Positions 1-9,568 of a DNA stretch of 64,000 nucleotides are shown here, in pieces. Made by a program: the position numbers and the translations under genes. Numbering within the stretch: position 1 is the first letter of the stretch; each line of letters starts with the position of its first letter. Below the pieces are notes generated by a model. The model was not told the origin of the DNA. It did no database searches and saw only the letters and a program-made list of their open reading frames with translations. Where the stretch lies: NCBI GenBank assembly GCA_949372655.1, contig CASIAI010000008.1, positions 62,001 to 126,000 of the forward strand, in the 5' to 3' direction. Source of the stretch: Candidatus Poseidoniaceae archaeon. GTDB lineage: Archaea; Thermoplasmatota; Poseidoniia; Poseidoniales; Poseidoniaceae.

Positions 1-3000
1 TTTGGCCTGCTACATCCAGAAGTGGACTTGGTGATTCAAGAGGATCAGTAACTGCCTTGATGTTGTTACTCTCATCAGCTTCGACAATTTCGTTCATTGG
101 GTCAACTACAACGTAGACACCCTTACTTCCTGCTACAACTGGATACAATAGGTACAATTCAATCTCTTGAGCTTCTTCTGATGCATCAGGTGCTAGAAGT
201 GCTCCAACAACTTGACGCATTACTATACTATCTTCAGCACAGCCGTTTCGCCTAATTTCGTCGATTACCTCTTGCTCGTTGGCATCATTGTATTGACAAA
301 GAACGATTTCAATATCTGTTGCATGAGTATTTCCTATATTCTGTAGAATTATTCCAATTGGAATAGTTGAATCAATATCTCCGCTAAATGATGCAGGGTT
401 GATAATCTCCTTGATAACCAAATCCGGTGCCCTCAAGCGAAGTTGTAAGATTAATTCATTGCTATCAAGCATATCACCTTGCCATGAAGGAGAAGAGTCG
501 AAATCTCCACCTTCAGTCATATCTCCTGCCTTGGAAACAATCTTCAAACCAACATATCGAGTATCTAGTTTAGCATCGGTTGCAATCTTAACAACCGCTA
601 CCATCTCAAATGTTTGATATGGTGCCATCTTAGGCATCATGTATGTTCCATCTGGAGTAATTGCACAACTTTCTCCATCTTGTGCTTCCTCTAATGCTGT
701 TTGCCATGTAGCATATTCATCTGATGTTTTATCTGGCATTGCACCGACTTCTACACATGCTTCATCTGTAGTCAAATCATTACCGATTTTCTTAACGGTT
801 CTCCACTCAACACTCCATCCAGTAAGTTGCCCCATACCTGGAAGTGTTTCCCAAATACGGTCATTGCCTTGTAATGAGGATGTGTGATTATTCAAAGTAG
901 GCCAGTCTTCAACGTTACCGTTATTGGTGATATTCACGGTAAAACTGACTATCTTGCCAGGTGCTGAGGTTTTGATCGGATTATCGACTCTCGGGTCCAT
1001 TACTATTTCCATATCATAAAACTCATTAACGTAAACTAGCATTGTTTGAACATCTCTCAACTTTGTAGACCTTCCCTGAGAATCAGGATATGGTTCTTCA
1101 GAATAGGTTTGGAAAATTATCGTGTATAATCCTGCGCCGATGTCTGATTCAGGGACATTCATCAAAATATCGAATGTCTGAGATGTATCTCTTGATAATT
1201 CTTGTAAAGAGTCGCGTGGAATAATGATATCCCAATGTCCATTTCTAACTGGAACTCCTGAAGGGTCAATCACTGTGGCTAAGCGGTAGTCGTATCTATC
1301 TGGTCCGTTTCCATTATTGGTGACTGTTGTTGGAAGTGTTATCTTCTCACCAGGGAATACCGAGAATGCCGATACTGTACCACCATTAGCGCCGTCTACT
1401 GAAATAATTCTGTCCGTGGACAAATTAGTCTGAGATTCTAAACTAAATTCATGAATTACTGTAGTATCTAGTTTAATGAAATCTGAAATTTTCGGATATC
1501 CATCTAAGTAGGCCTTTAGAATAATTGTCGGTCCAAGTCCAGCCTTAGCGTTATCTGGAGCACATACTTCAACATAGACAGTATGCCTAACATAATCTTG
1601 ACCTGGAGGAATATTCCATGACCTCTCTTGGCCTAGGGGGTCATTAGTCCCTGGAGCGTCTCTGAAATCAACTGAGATATCCCAGTTATCTTGTCGCCAA
1701 GTATCCTCATCTACTTCAACAGGTCTCGATTCTGGAGCCCCTGGTAAAGTGAAAACTAAATCTCCTGAATCATAGTTCTTAGTTACTGGAACTTCATATT
1801 CATGGCATGAATCTTTAGAGTCTCCTGCTTTAACAAATGCCTCTTTATCTGTTGCCTCGAAGACAATGTTACCAGAAGATCTAATGGAAACATAAACTCC
1901 CAATTCTAGAATATCATAAGTTCCTTTATCTACAGACTTAATTGGCTCTCCTTCAGACCAACCTTTGAGGTAAATTACGAAAGCTCCTGGGTCTTCTGAT
2001 GTTGGAACCTTAACGGTCAAAATCTTGGTAGTTGAAGTCCCTGGGTCTAACTCAACACGCATTGGGAAAGTTACTTCCCAGCCAAATGGAAGAAGCCATT
2101 CTTGTTGGCCTTCCAAGGTATTTGGGTCCCAGAACAAGAAACTATCTTGGACGTTACCTGTATTTGTGATCGTTATAGAGAAGGTCGCTTGACCGCCTTG
2201 CTCGATATCTTGAACACTGTGTGAAGTATCCAAACTGATTCCGTGAACAACATCCATTAGAGTTATGGTAGTTAGGTCTGAACGTATTGCTGGGTCTTTG
2301 TAAGACTTAGCCGTCACCACTACTTGAGCCAACTCGTCTTCATTAGCTTGATAGATTGTAGGAGCCTTCACCCTGATGTAGAATCTAGTTGATTCGCCAC
2401 CTTCAAGGAAAATTGGCGTTGTTGGCAATACTTGTGTTTGGTTATCTGAAAAGAATAGGGTTGCTGTCCAATTTTGAGGCACTCCTGAAATATTTAGTCC
2501 ATAAGTGTCAGCAACGAGGTCCTTGTCGCCAGGTGTTGAATTGTTTAATGTCATGTTGAATACTGTTTGTTCACCAGGTTCAATTACATGGTAATATGTC
2601 TCGCCTATATCTAATTCTACATCGACTTGACCGGTTAGAACGTGAGAATAACAAATAGTATATCTTCCATTATTCTGTTCATCATTACACTTATTTTGAT
2701 CAGACCAGCCAATATGTGCACCACTGCCAAGGTCATTAGCAAAGGCTGGAGGCATTCCCAAGTCAGGTCTACTACCAGTATCTGTACCTAGTTTGTTACT
2801 TGACCAAGAGGTTACTGAAATAATCTCCCAAGGGTCTAATGCAAATTCACCAAGACCCGACAAATCTGTTTGATTCAAACGAGTATACTGGACTTCTTCT
2901 CCAGCACTTGTATTTCCTGAGTCAACCCAAGATATGTGTACATTGCTTTGCTTATCAGTCAAAATAGCAGGGAATATTGAGTGCCCTGAGTATGAAGAAG

Positions 3001-4978
3001 TTAAGCCAGAAAGGCCTTCTACGTTAGAAATGACAGTATCTTGGATGACCTTCATTTGTTGTGTTCCAAGACCATCTTCTGCGCCGTTAAAAGAACCTGC
3101 CTTAGCTAAGTTTAATTTGGTATAATATACTTCATAGTTTGTCGATTTTTCAAAGCCGTAGTCTCTACCATCCATCCAAGCAATGTGAGTATTTCCTGAG
3201 TTATCTACTGCAATTGCTGGGTGGAATGAATATGCATCATCGATGGTAACTCTAGTATCGTTTACAACTACTAAATGGCCTTCTGAACCCAGTCCTGTGT
3301 CCTCATAGTATGTACCGCCACTTATTGAGTGACCTGGAGAACCAGGAGTCCAAGTAGCGTCATTAGTCATCTTACCATAAGGATCTAAAACTGACATGTA
3401 TATTTCACGAGAATTATTTGTCGCGATGTAGACCATTGCTTCAACAAGTAAAGCCATGGCTCCTGCTCCGCCACTACCAGATGGGAATTCATATGCCTGC
3501 CCACCAGCACTTACAGTGCGCGCATTGGTAGCAGGGTCATTACCTGGACAATTTCTTGTCTGAGTAGATACTACACCATTAGGACACTTAACTAAATCTA
3601 AGAAGTGTGATTGAATGTTTCCTGCTCCACCATATCCTTGCCCGTAAAGACCGATTGGAATAACTCCGGCTCTAACACAGTTATCGTGTGCTTCATCAAG
3701 AGAACTAATATCATCTGCTTGCTGTGAAGGGTCTCCATCTTTTGGACCTTCATCAGATACTGGTAAAACTATCTTGGTAGAGTTAGGATTCCACTTGTGG
3801 TCGGCAGATGTTGCAGGGTTGCCTGGCACATTGCCGTTAACGTCTTTCCAAGATAAGCATGCCCAATTTGCCCCTGGACCCCAATCTTCTCCTGAATTTC
3901 CGGAGTAAGGATTACCATTGTAAATTGTATTTTGTAGTGAACGGATACCACCTGAACTATCTCCTTCATTTAGAGGAGTTGTTCTAGGGCCTGCATTCAT
4001 ATTGTATGCAGCACAATTACCGCTGCTTGCTGCTCCGGGTAGTCCAAAACCACCATCAAGACCGTAAATTGTTTCAAAAACAGTCATGTTAGCAACTTCC
4101 AGTAAAGGCTTGATTCCTTCGAATTGGCCCCCAGAAGCAAAGTTACCGCCATAAATAACAGTACAAATGTCTGCCCATTCTGTATACATTGAACCTGATG
4201 TGTCTACAACGAATACAAGTTCTACCTTACCTCCACGTGTATCATCCCATGCGATTTGAACTAGGTCATTTTGGTCGACTACAATGTCAGGATGGCCCTT
4301 GTGACCAATGATTGGTGTAAGAAGAGTGTCATCGAAAAGGACAATTGCATCTTGTGCAAGTAGATCTGGTTGTAGCATAGAGTAGTAAATCTGTGGTTGA
4401 TTGAAAAAGCGACCTAATTCATCAAATTCATCTTCCCAAGCAATATGAACATTACCTTGACTATCAACATCTATTGAAGGCCAATCTCTGTCTTGCGCCC
4501 TTTGTGATACCACTAAGTCATCTATTGAGGTTAGTGAACCATCATCGCTTGATTGCCCACTGAAAGGTTGAACCTTAAATGGTGAAATCGCAGTATACAT
4601 AATTTTGTGAGTTCCTGATTTATCAGTCCAAACGATATGCAGATTATCATTGTCGTCTATTGCCATATCAGGGTGCCAGATTTTGTGTATCCCTGCATTG
4701 GTGATTTGAGTTGCATCTATCAAAACTTCACCATCACTTGCAATCATTGAATAATACAAGTGAAGATTATTTCTAGCCCAGATTATATGTGCATTTCCTT
4801 CGCTATCCGCTACGATGGTTGCTTGGGTATCAGAAGCAGAGCCTCCATCAACAATTTGCTGTGGCTCGGTTATCACAACGGTATTTGCAGTAACGGGTGC
4901 TGAAGACATCACTAAAGCGGACATTGCTGAAATTAACATTATGGAAACTAGACTTATTGACTTGATTTTATTACTCAT
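1..4978 (-). CDS. Giant secreted VWA / CARDB-like surface protein, C-terminus off the window (partial)
   Basis: Absent from the ORF track because it has no stop in the window. I read it open from ATG 4978 to base 2, about 1,659 codons. A GAGGT ribosome site lies about 8 nt before the ATG. A signal peptide (KIKSISLVSIMLISAMSALV) starts the protein. Repeated motifs such as GNVHIAWEDE and GNTHIAWMDGRD suggest a beta-propeller or sialidase-like scaffold. A von Willebrand A domain follows, with MIDAS motif DTSGSM at about residue 259, a metal-dependent adhesion fold. From about residue 850 onward there are Ig-like NEW3/CARDB-type modules ('TNTGNVQDSF', 'TNNGNVEDW'), ending at the window edge with the CARDB-like 'EIVEADESNN'. 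The role is probably cell-surface adhesion or polymer binding. That is inference. The anchor, if any, lies outside the window. Confidence 0.88.
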   Translation of the reverse strand, partial: MSNKIKSISLVSIMLISAMSALVMSSAPVTANTVVITEPQQIVDGGSASDTQATIVADSEGNAHIIWARNNLHLYYSMIASDGEVLIDATQITNAGIHKIWHPDMAIDDNDNLHIVWTDKSGTHKIMYTAISPFKVQPFSGQSSDDGSLTSIDDLVVSQRAQDRDWPSIDVDSQGNVHIAWEDEFDELGRFFNQPQIYYSMLQPDLLAQDAIVLFDDTLLTPIIGHKGHPDIVVDQNDLVQIAWDDTRGGKVELVFVVDTSGSMYTEWADICTVIYGGNFASGGQFEGIKPLLEVANMTVFETIYGLDGGFGLPGAASSGNCAAYNMNAGPRTTPLNEGDSSGGIRSLQNTIYNGNPYSGNSGEDWGPGANWACLSWKDVNGNVPGNPATSADHKWNPNSTKIVLPVSDEGPKDGDPSQQADDISSLDEAHDNCVRAGVIPIGLYGQGYGGAGNIQSHFLDLVKCPNGVVSTQTRNCPGNDPATNARTVSAGGQAYEFPSGSGGAGAMALLVEAMVYIATNNSREIYMSVLDPYGKMTNDATWTPGSPGHSISGGTYYEDTGLGSEGHLVVVNDTRVTIDDAYSFHPAIAVDNSGNTHIAWMDGRDYGFEKSTNYEVYYTKLNLAKAGSFNGAEDGLGTQQMKVIQDTVISNVEGLSGLTSSYSGHSIFPAILTDKQSNVHISWVDSGNTSAGEEVQYTRLNQTDLSGLGEFALDPWEIISVTSWSSNKLGTDTGSRPDLGMPPAFANDLGSGAHIGWSDQNKCNDEQNNGRYTICYSHVLTGQVDVELDIGETYYHVIEPGEQTVFNMTLNNSTPGDKDLVADTYGLNISGVPQNWTATLFFSDNQTQVLPTTPIFLEGGESTRFYIRVKAPTIYQANEDELAQVVVTAKSYKDPAIRSDLTTITLMDVVHGISLDTSHSVQDIEQGGQATFSITITNTGNVQDSFLFWDPNTLEGQQEWLLPFGWEVTFPMRVELDPGTSTTKILTVKVPTSEDPGAFVIYLKGWSEGEPIKSVDKGTYDILELGVYVSIRSSGNIVFEATDKEAFVKAGDSKDSCHEYEVPVTKNYDSGDLVFTLPGAPESRPVEVDEDTWRQDNWDISVDFRDAPGTNDPLGQERSWNIPPGQDYVRHTVYVEVCAPDNAKAGLGPTIILKAYLDGYPKISDFIKLDTTVIHEFSLESQTNLSTDRIISVDGANGGTVSAFSVFPGEKITLPTTVTNNGNGPDRYDYRLATVIDPSGVPVRNGHWDIIIPRDSLQELSRDTSQTFDILMNVPESDIGAGLYTIIFQTYSEEPYPDSQGRSTKLRDVQTMLVYVNEFYDMEIVMDPRVDNPIKTSAPGKIVSFTVNITNNGNVEDWPTLNNHTSSLQGNDRIWETLPGMGQLTGWSVEWRTVKKIGNDLTTDEACVEVGAMPDKTSDEYATWQTALEEAQDGESCAITPDGTYMMPKMAPYQTFEMVAVVKIATDAKLDTRYVGLKIVSKAGDMTEGGDFDSSPSWQGDMLDSNELILQLRLRAPDLVIKEIINPASFSGDIDSTIPIGIILQNIGNTHATDIEIVLCQYNDANEQEVIDEIRRNGCAEDSIVMRQVVGALLAPDASEEAQEIELYLLYPVVAGSKGVYVVVDPMNEIVEADESNNIKAVTDPLESPSPLLDVAGQ

Positions 4979-5077
4979 AAATAGACCTCTGGCAGATAGG
5001 ATAAAGAAAACCATTCTCTCTTAATACTTAACCGCGACTCTTTCGGGTCACAATTTAGTATACTTGAAAAATTAAAA

Positions 5078-5719
5078 TTAAGCCCATTCGGAAGGGTCAA
5101 AACTTGAGCCGAATGACATTTTTTCGTCAAACTCGATCTCTATCTGCTCACTCTCAATATCAATAGATTTTGAATTTTGACTTTCCATTGCTTCTTTCTT
5201 CTTGGCCCAATCATCGACAGGACCAGGCTTACCAACTCCTGGCCCATAAGAATATTTAATCTCATGAATGAGACCCAGTTTAGCCAGCCACAATCTTCGT
5301 AGACTATGCATCATCTCATTCTTAGTCAGGCCATCAAACCAAAGAGGTAGACTAACATTGAAGGCTTGTAATGGACCTGGCTTTTGATTTCCTTCATGCC
5401 CCATGTGAATCCCCCAATCTACTGAAGAACGGATAAGTTGTAATCGACCTTCATGTATCCATTCGGACCATCCATCCGAATCTTCTTTCATATGAGTTTT
5501 CATTTCTTTTTGTTGACCCATGTCCACTCTTGTCATACTTGAAATAGCGATTAAATCTCTATTTTTAGGAATTACAACTGCAAACATGTGTCCTTGTGGA
5601 CCTTGAGGGTATTTAATCAAAATATGCGCCACTGCCCTTGGGTCTTCCTGTTCCTTGACTATCAAACGTTCATTGCTAAGCCATTTGCGTACAGTGGCTG
5701 CTACATCAATTGGCGTCAC
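5078..5719 (-). CDS. DUF2299-like archaeal protein
   Basis: This is a 213-residue soluble protein with no signal peptide or membrane segment. The N-terminal ~150 residues alternate strands and helices (VRKWLSNERLIVKEQEDP, then HILIKYPQG..HMFAVVIPK), which recalls DUF2299, an archaeal family with a secretion-chaperone-like fold. The C-terminal ~50 residues are charged and probably disordered. The ATG at 5719 is the first start in the frame. The gene sits between the giant surface protein and the acyltransferase operon on the same strand. The family match is from memory of the pattern and the function is unknown. Confidence 0.6.
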   Translation of the reverse strand: MTPIDVAATVRKWLSNERLIVKEQEDPRAVAHILIKYPQGPQGHMFAVVIPKNRDLIAISSMTRVDMGQQKEMKTHMKEDSDGWSEWIHEGRLQLIRSSVDWGIHMGHEGNQKPGPLQAFNVSLPLWFDGLTKNEMMHSLRRLWLAKLGLIHEIKYSYGPGVGKPGPVDDWAKKKEAMESQNSKSIDIESEQIEIEFDEKMSFGSSFDPSEWA

Positions 5720-5764
5720 AATTAGTCCAAACCCTCATCCCGTTTGAAGCAAACCCATAAAACA

Positions 5765-7399
5765 CTAAATTTTAGGTATTTCATCATGTATGTTATTCAA
5801 CAGTGCTTTGAGATTTTGACGTGTGCTCTTTTTCATTCTCTGCCTGTGCATGAATTTTCGAATATATGTGTAATCATCCCAAGCCAAAGACCCTAGCCTA
5901 CCTGACAGCCAAAATATCGGCATTAAACATAACCAAGCTAGGCAGAACATAGCCCCATTGGCTAATCCGCCTTGGCCAAGTAAATCAGTCCAATTAGAAT
6001 TAAGTATTTCTGAAATCCTTGCTTCCTGTAATGCGGCAATGATAACTCCAATTATCGATGCGATTGGCCACACCAATAGCGAACCAAACATCGATGAAAG
6101 GAATTGATAAGATGTTCTTGCATCAACTCCCTCATCTGTTGAATCCCCTAATATTCGGCCAAGAATCACTTGTGGAGCCAAAGATAACAAGAATAGTGGG
6201 AGTGTTAGTAAAAAGACACAACTTCTAGCCAATGAAACCGGTAACTTGGCAAGGTTAGCGAACCTTAAATCAGTACCTTTAGAATTTAAGTCTCTTCCAT
6301 CCAAACCATTTTGCTCAAGTATTTGCGCCGCGCTGATAGCCGGTTTAATTACAGGGTGATCTATTTGTTTCGGCTTTGGCTCATCGTTTTTAATTACTCT
6401 ATCATTTGTCACTAACCTACTATGCATCTCTCTTGCTGCCAAAACTTCTTCTCGCCAAGTATCAGGTGGGGAATTATTTCTTCTCTGTTCGATATGGCCA
6501 AGTAGATGTAATGCTCTATATTCCTCCCACTCAGCGACATTAGGGGTTAATGGTTCCATTTCTAATCTCAATTTATCTCTAATTTTGAATACGATTTCCG
6601 CAGGAGGTTCCGACCAACTGCCATTTGATACTGCGTCTATCAAATCTTGAGGAATATCAGATTCAGTGATTTGAAGTGGAGCTCCATACTCAACCCAAAT
6701 ATCCGTCCTAAAATGCTCCCTGACTCTAAAGTGGAGCCCTATGGGTAAAAGCGCTGGTAATTTTTTATCCAAAGAACTCGCTAATGCACCTGCTGCTAGA
6801 ACTGTTCTGATAGGACCTGTTCTAAATCTCAGCATGTATGAATTATTATGACTAGTTCCTTCGGGAAATAAAACGCACCCAAAGCCATGCGCAATTCCTG
6901 ATGCGAGAGTTAGTAATGAGCGTCCATTCAAGAAATCGGCTTCCTCTTCTGAGCAGCCGCCGCGTAATAATTCCGCCTTACGAACTACTGGTTGTACCGC
7001 CATTTTTCTTGTCCACCAACCAAGCATTGGTCTAGTGACCAAGTCATGCCTAGCGCCTAATACGAAATACTTTGGATGTTTTAGAGTAATTTGTAAAGCA
7101 TCTAAGAGACCATTTGTATGCCATGCACAGCATAGTGTACCACGGTCTAGAGGTATATTGGATACACCTGTTGCTTCTTGTGTTCTAAATTGAACAGCGA
7201 CAGTTCTTCGACACAGCCAATAAAGTACCTTTGTCCAAAGATAAGAACCTGGAGTAGAGCCTGAGAATTTTGGCATAGGGGTATCTAATAACTCATCCAT
7301 TTTCATATTCTTAGCAGACTTAGAAAGATATGGTAGAGCATCTCCTCTATGATCAACTACTCCGTCATATAATTCATTTGGGTCGGGGTGATTCATCAT
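5765..7399 (-). CDS. Glycerol-3-phosphate / lysophospholipid acyltransferase-like membrane protein (PlsC superfamily)
   Basis: The N-terminal half carries LPLAT motifs. 'WHTNGLLDAL' is an H-x5-D version of the acyltransferase catalytic block, as in the Gpt2/Gat-like branch, where the usual form is H-x4-D. 'FPEGTSHNNSYMLRFRTG' is the substrate-binding block with the conserved FPEGTS. At least two or three hydrophobic helices near residues 390-510 form a C-terminal membrane domain. The predicted reaction is acyl transfer to glycerol-3-phosphate or a lysophospholipid at the membrane. This is notable in an archaeon, where core lipids are normally isoprenoid ethers. The start overlaps the HIT gene stop by one base (TAATG), so the two are probably co-translated. 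Substrate specificity cannot be read from the sequence. Confidence 0.82.
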   Translation of the reverse strand: MMNHPDPNELYDGVVDHRGDALPYLSKSAKNMKMDELLDTPMPKFSGSTPGSYLWTKVLYWLCRRTVAVQFRTQEATGVSNIPLDRGTLCCAWHTNGLLDALQITLKHPKYFVLGARHDLVTRPMLGWWTRKMAVQPVVRKAELLRGGCSEEEADFLNGRSLLTLASGIAHGFGCVLFPEGTSHNNSYMLRFRTGPIRTVLAAGALASSLDKKLPALLPIGLHFRVREHFRTDIWVEYGAPLQITESDIPQDLIDAVSNGSWSEPPAEIVFKIRDKLRLEMEPLTPNVAEWEEYRALHLLGHIEQRRNNSPPDTWREEVLAAREMHSRLVTNDRVIKNDEPKPKQIDHPVIKPAISAAQILEQNGLDGRDLNSKGTDLRFANLAKLPVSLARSCVFLLTLPLFLLSLAPQVILGRILGDSTDEGVDARTSYQFLSSMFGSLLVWPIASIIGVIIAALQEARISEILNSNWTDLLGQGGLANGAMFCLAWLCLMPIFWLSGRLGSLAWDDYTYIRKFMHRQRMKKSTRQNLKALLNNIHDEIPKI

Positions 7400-7833
7400 T
7401 ATGCCTCCAAAAGATGTGACGATAGTTCGCTAAGTGATTTGTGATTGGGCTCCCCGTTCATAGGCGCACCTAGCGGCCACATTGACATCAATGTGAGACC
7501 ACCATCCCCGTCTGTCCTTGGGATGACGTGGACGTGAACATGCGGAACTTCTTGCCCGGCTAATTTACCATCATGGATACAAATAGTAAAATCCTCGGTT
7601 TGGAAATGCTTGGAAAGTATTTCCTGTACTTTTTTCATTCCAATGAAAAGGTCAGCCGTCTCTTTATCATCTAACTCAAACAAATTTCTAACACCTCTCT
7701 TAGGAACAATTAGCGTATGTCCTTCTCTGCGTGGATAAATATCCAAAAAAGCAAACCAGTTTTCTCCCTCAGAGACCTTGTAACAAGGTAACTCTTGGTT
7801 GATTATACGCTCAAACAAAGTTTGGCTGCTCAT
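7399..7833 (-). CDS. HIT family nucleotide hydrolase
   Basis: This protein carries the histidine triad 'HVHVHVIPR' (H-phi-H-phi-H) near the C-terminus, plus the family's N-terminal pattern (LFERIINQELPCYKV) and 'GHTLIVPKRGVRN'. HIT proteins hydrolyse nucleoside phosphoramidates or dinucleotides. The ORF track begins at a GTG (7869) that overlaps the upstream TGA (GTGA). I prefer ATG 7833 because MSSQTLFERII matches the usual HIT N-terminus and the extra 12 residues do not. The GTG start with translational coupling remains possible. It sits in an operon between the flavoprotein and the acyltransferase. Confidence 0.92.
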   Translation of the reverse strand: MSSQTLFERIINQELPCYKVSEGENWFAFLDIYPRREGHTLIVPKRGVRNLFELDDKETADLFIGMKKVQEILSKHFQTEDFTICIHDGKLAGQEVPHVHVHVIPRTDGDGGLTLMSMWPLGAPMNGEPNHKSLSELSSHLLEA

Positions 7834-7865
7834 ATACGAGCCAAAGCAAGGGGGTTTTTGATATC

Positions 7866-9488
7866 TCACTGTGGAGTAAGTACCCAGTTGCCAGTCTCGC
7901 TCATTCTAAGGGCGAGAGTTCCAGCATTTCCTTCACGGTCAATCGTGATATGGTGTAATAAGTCTCCGTCTTTCTCAGGGAAGTCTGTTCTTTGATGCAA
8001 GCCTCTGCTTTCATTTCTAGCAAGGCTTGCTTGAATCGAGCAAGTCAAAAGACGAATTCCTGCTTGTGTTTGTAGCATTGAGAGCATATTAGTATTAGAG
8101 ATTAAAGATTTTTGATCTAGGTGAATAGATTCTGCCAGTATAGATAATTGCTCAAGAGTTTCAAGATATTGGCTATACTTAGAAGAATCATTATCTCCAT
8201 TTACAAAACTGAGAGCAACTTCTCTAAGCTTATCCGAAACGATACCGATTCTTACAACTGCGACATCTTCATCATTGTCAGAAAACATCAACTCATGATT
8301 GGAAACCGTCGTCTGTAAGGCTTCTTGGATTAGTTCTGTACCTGAAAATAACGCTTTACTCGACCATTCGCCTGCATGTTGGCCAGCCGAACTACCACCT
8401 ACCAGCGAATCTAGTAAACGATTCCCTTGCAATAATCCCGCTCCATGGAAACCTGAACAGGAAGCATCTCCAGCAGCATATAATCCAGTAAACCAGCGAG
8501 ACCAACTTCCAATTACAACTCGGCCAATTTCATCAACTGGTAAACCACCAAGAGTTGAATTGACTTGATTCTCCAAACCTATAGTCTGCTTAGAAAGGTC
8601 AATCCCGGTTCTTTGTTTGACATCTCTAAATACAGAATTCCACCAATTAGTTTGGTCACCCATTCCCCTTGCATCTAAGACAACCGTTTCTGAGTCCTTT
8701 GAAGGTTGACACAACTCCATTATTGAAGAGCCTTCGATTGGTGAGCCATCAATAAGATGAAGAGAAGCACCTGCATTTAGCATTCCTAGTGGAAGAATCA
8801 TATTGGTGCCCTTAACCGATAATGGAGTCTGAGAAATGAATTCCATCCCTCTAAGAGGAATTCCGCACTGAAGGCCAAGGTCCATTCCAAGCATCGATTT
8901 ACCCGTTGTAAAAATGTCTTCAAAGCCACCGTCTGCCAGAATTATTGACTTACATTGAATTGCAACAAAGTTACCATTAATCATATCAGCGGTAATCATT
9001 CCACATACTGAATTATTATTCTGTACAATCATAACTGGAACTTGGTCACTTCTTCTAACCACGCCATGTCTCATGCATTGCTCTTCCAATACTTGTTGTA
9101 TCTCTTGACCGATCCCATCTCCAGAACTTACAATCCTAGGTTTCGAATGTCCAATCCCCGTATGGGCGATAGGTAAACCCTTAGCATCTCTTTGGAAAAT
9201 AACTCCACGCCTCTCAAGCAAGTCCATTTCCCTTATGGATTGGGTAGTTCTAGACGATACTATGTCCTGGTCACAAAGATAATCTCCAGTCGTAATGGTG
9301 TCTTCTCTGTGGCCTTTGTTGTTCATCTCTTGAACAGATGATGATAATCCGTCTGCAGCAGTAATTCCACCATCGCCTAACGCAGTTGCTGAAAGCATCA
9401 ATGTCTGAGCCCCCTGCTTGGCTGCTGATGCTGCTGAACGCAATGCTGCGGGTCCGTCACCTATGACTAAAACATCCCATGCTTCCAT
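7866..9488 (-). CDS. FAD-dependent oxidoreductase, succinate dehydrogenase/fumarate reductase flavoprotein-like
   Basis: The N-terminus has a Rossmann FAD motif (VIGDGPAALRSAASAAKQGA). 'GHSKPRIV' matches the substrate region of SdhA/FrdA. The C-terminal FAD block 'GLYAAGDASCSGFHGAG..GNRLLDSLVGG' is the family signature. At 540 residues it is about the length of SdhA or NadB. No SdhB, SdhC or SdhD lies nearby, so it is probably not a complex II subunit. The block usually read F-x-Q-x-HPT is 'FISQTPL' here, without the histidine that normally contacts the flavin region, so the substrate may differ. It is the first gene of an apparent operon with HIT and acyltransferase. Confidence 0.82.
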   Translation of the reverse strand: MEAWDVLVIGDGPAALRSAASAAKQGAQTLMLSATALGDGGITAADGLSSSVQEMNNKGHREDTITTGDYLCDQDIVSSRTTQSIREMDLLERRGVIFQRDAKGLPIAHTGIGHSKPRIVSSGDGIGQEIQQVLEEQCMRHGVVRRSDQVPVMIVQNNNSVCGMITADMINGNFVAIQCKSIILADGGFEDIFTTGKSMLGMDLGLQCGIPLRGMEFISQTPLSVKGTNMILPLGMLNAGASLHLIDGSPIEGSSIMELCQPSKDSETVVLDARGMGDQTNWWNSVFRDVKQRTGIDLSKQTIGLENQVNSTLGGLPVDEIGRVVIGSWSRWFTGLYAAGDASCSGFHGAGLLQGNRLLDSLVGGSSAGQHAGEWSSKALFSGTELIQEALQTTVSNHELMFSDNDEDVAVVRIGIVSDKLREVALSFVNGDNDSSKYSQYLETLEQLSILAESIHLDQKSLISNTNMLSMLQTQAGIRLLTCSIQASLARNESRGLHQRTDFPEKDGDLLHHITIDREGNAGTLALRMSETGNWVLTPQ

Positions 9489-9568
9489 TACTTTTCACCC
9501 GTTAAAATGAGCCAAGCGCCGACCAGCCATAAGTAAAGCGCTTCTATATCATAATATATTTTGTTATT

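Noticed and set aside
399-5024. Plus-strand and short minus-strand ORFs in the first 5 kb
   Set aside because: All fall inside the continuous minus-strand reading frame of the partial giant protein and show no family motifs.
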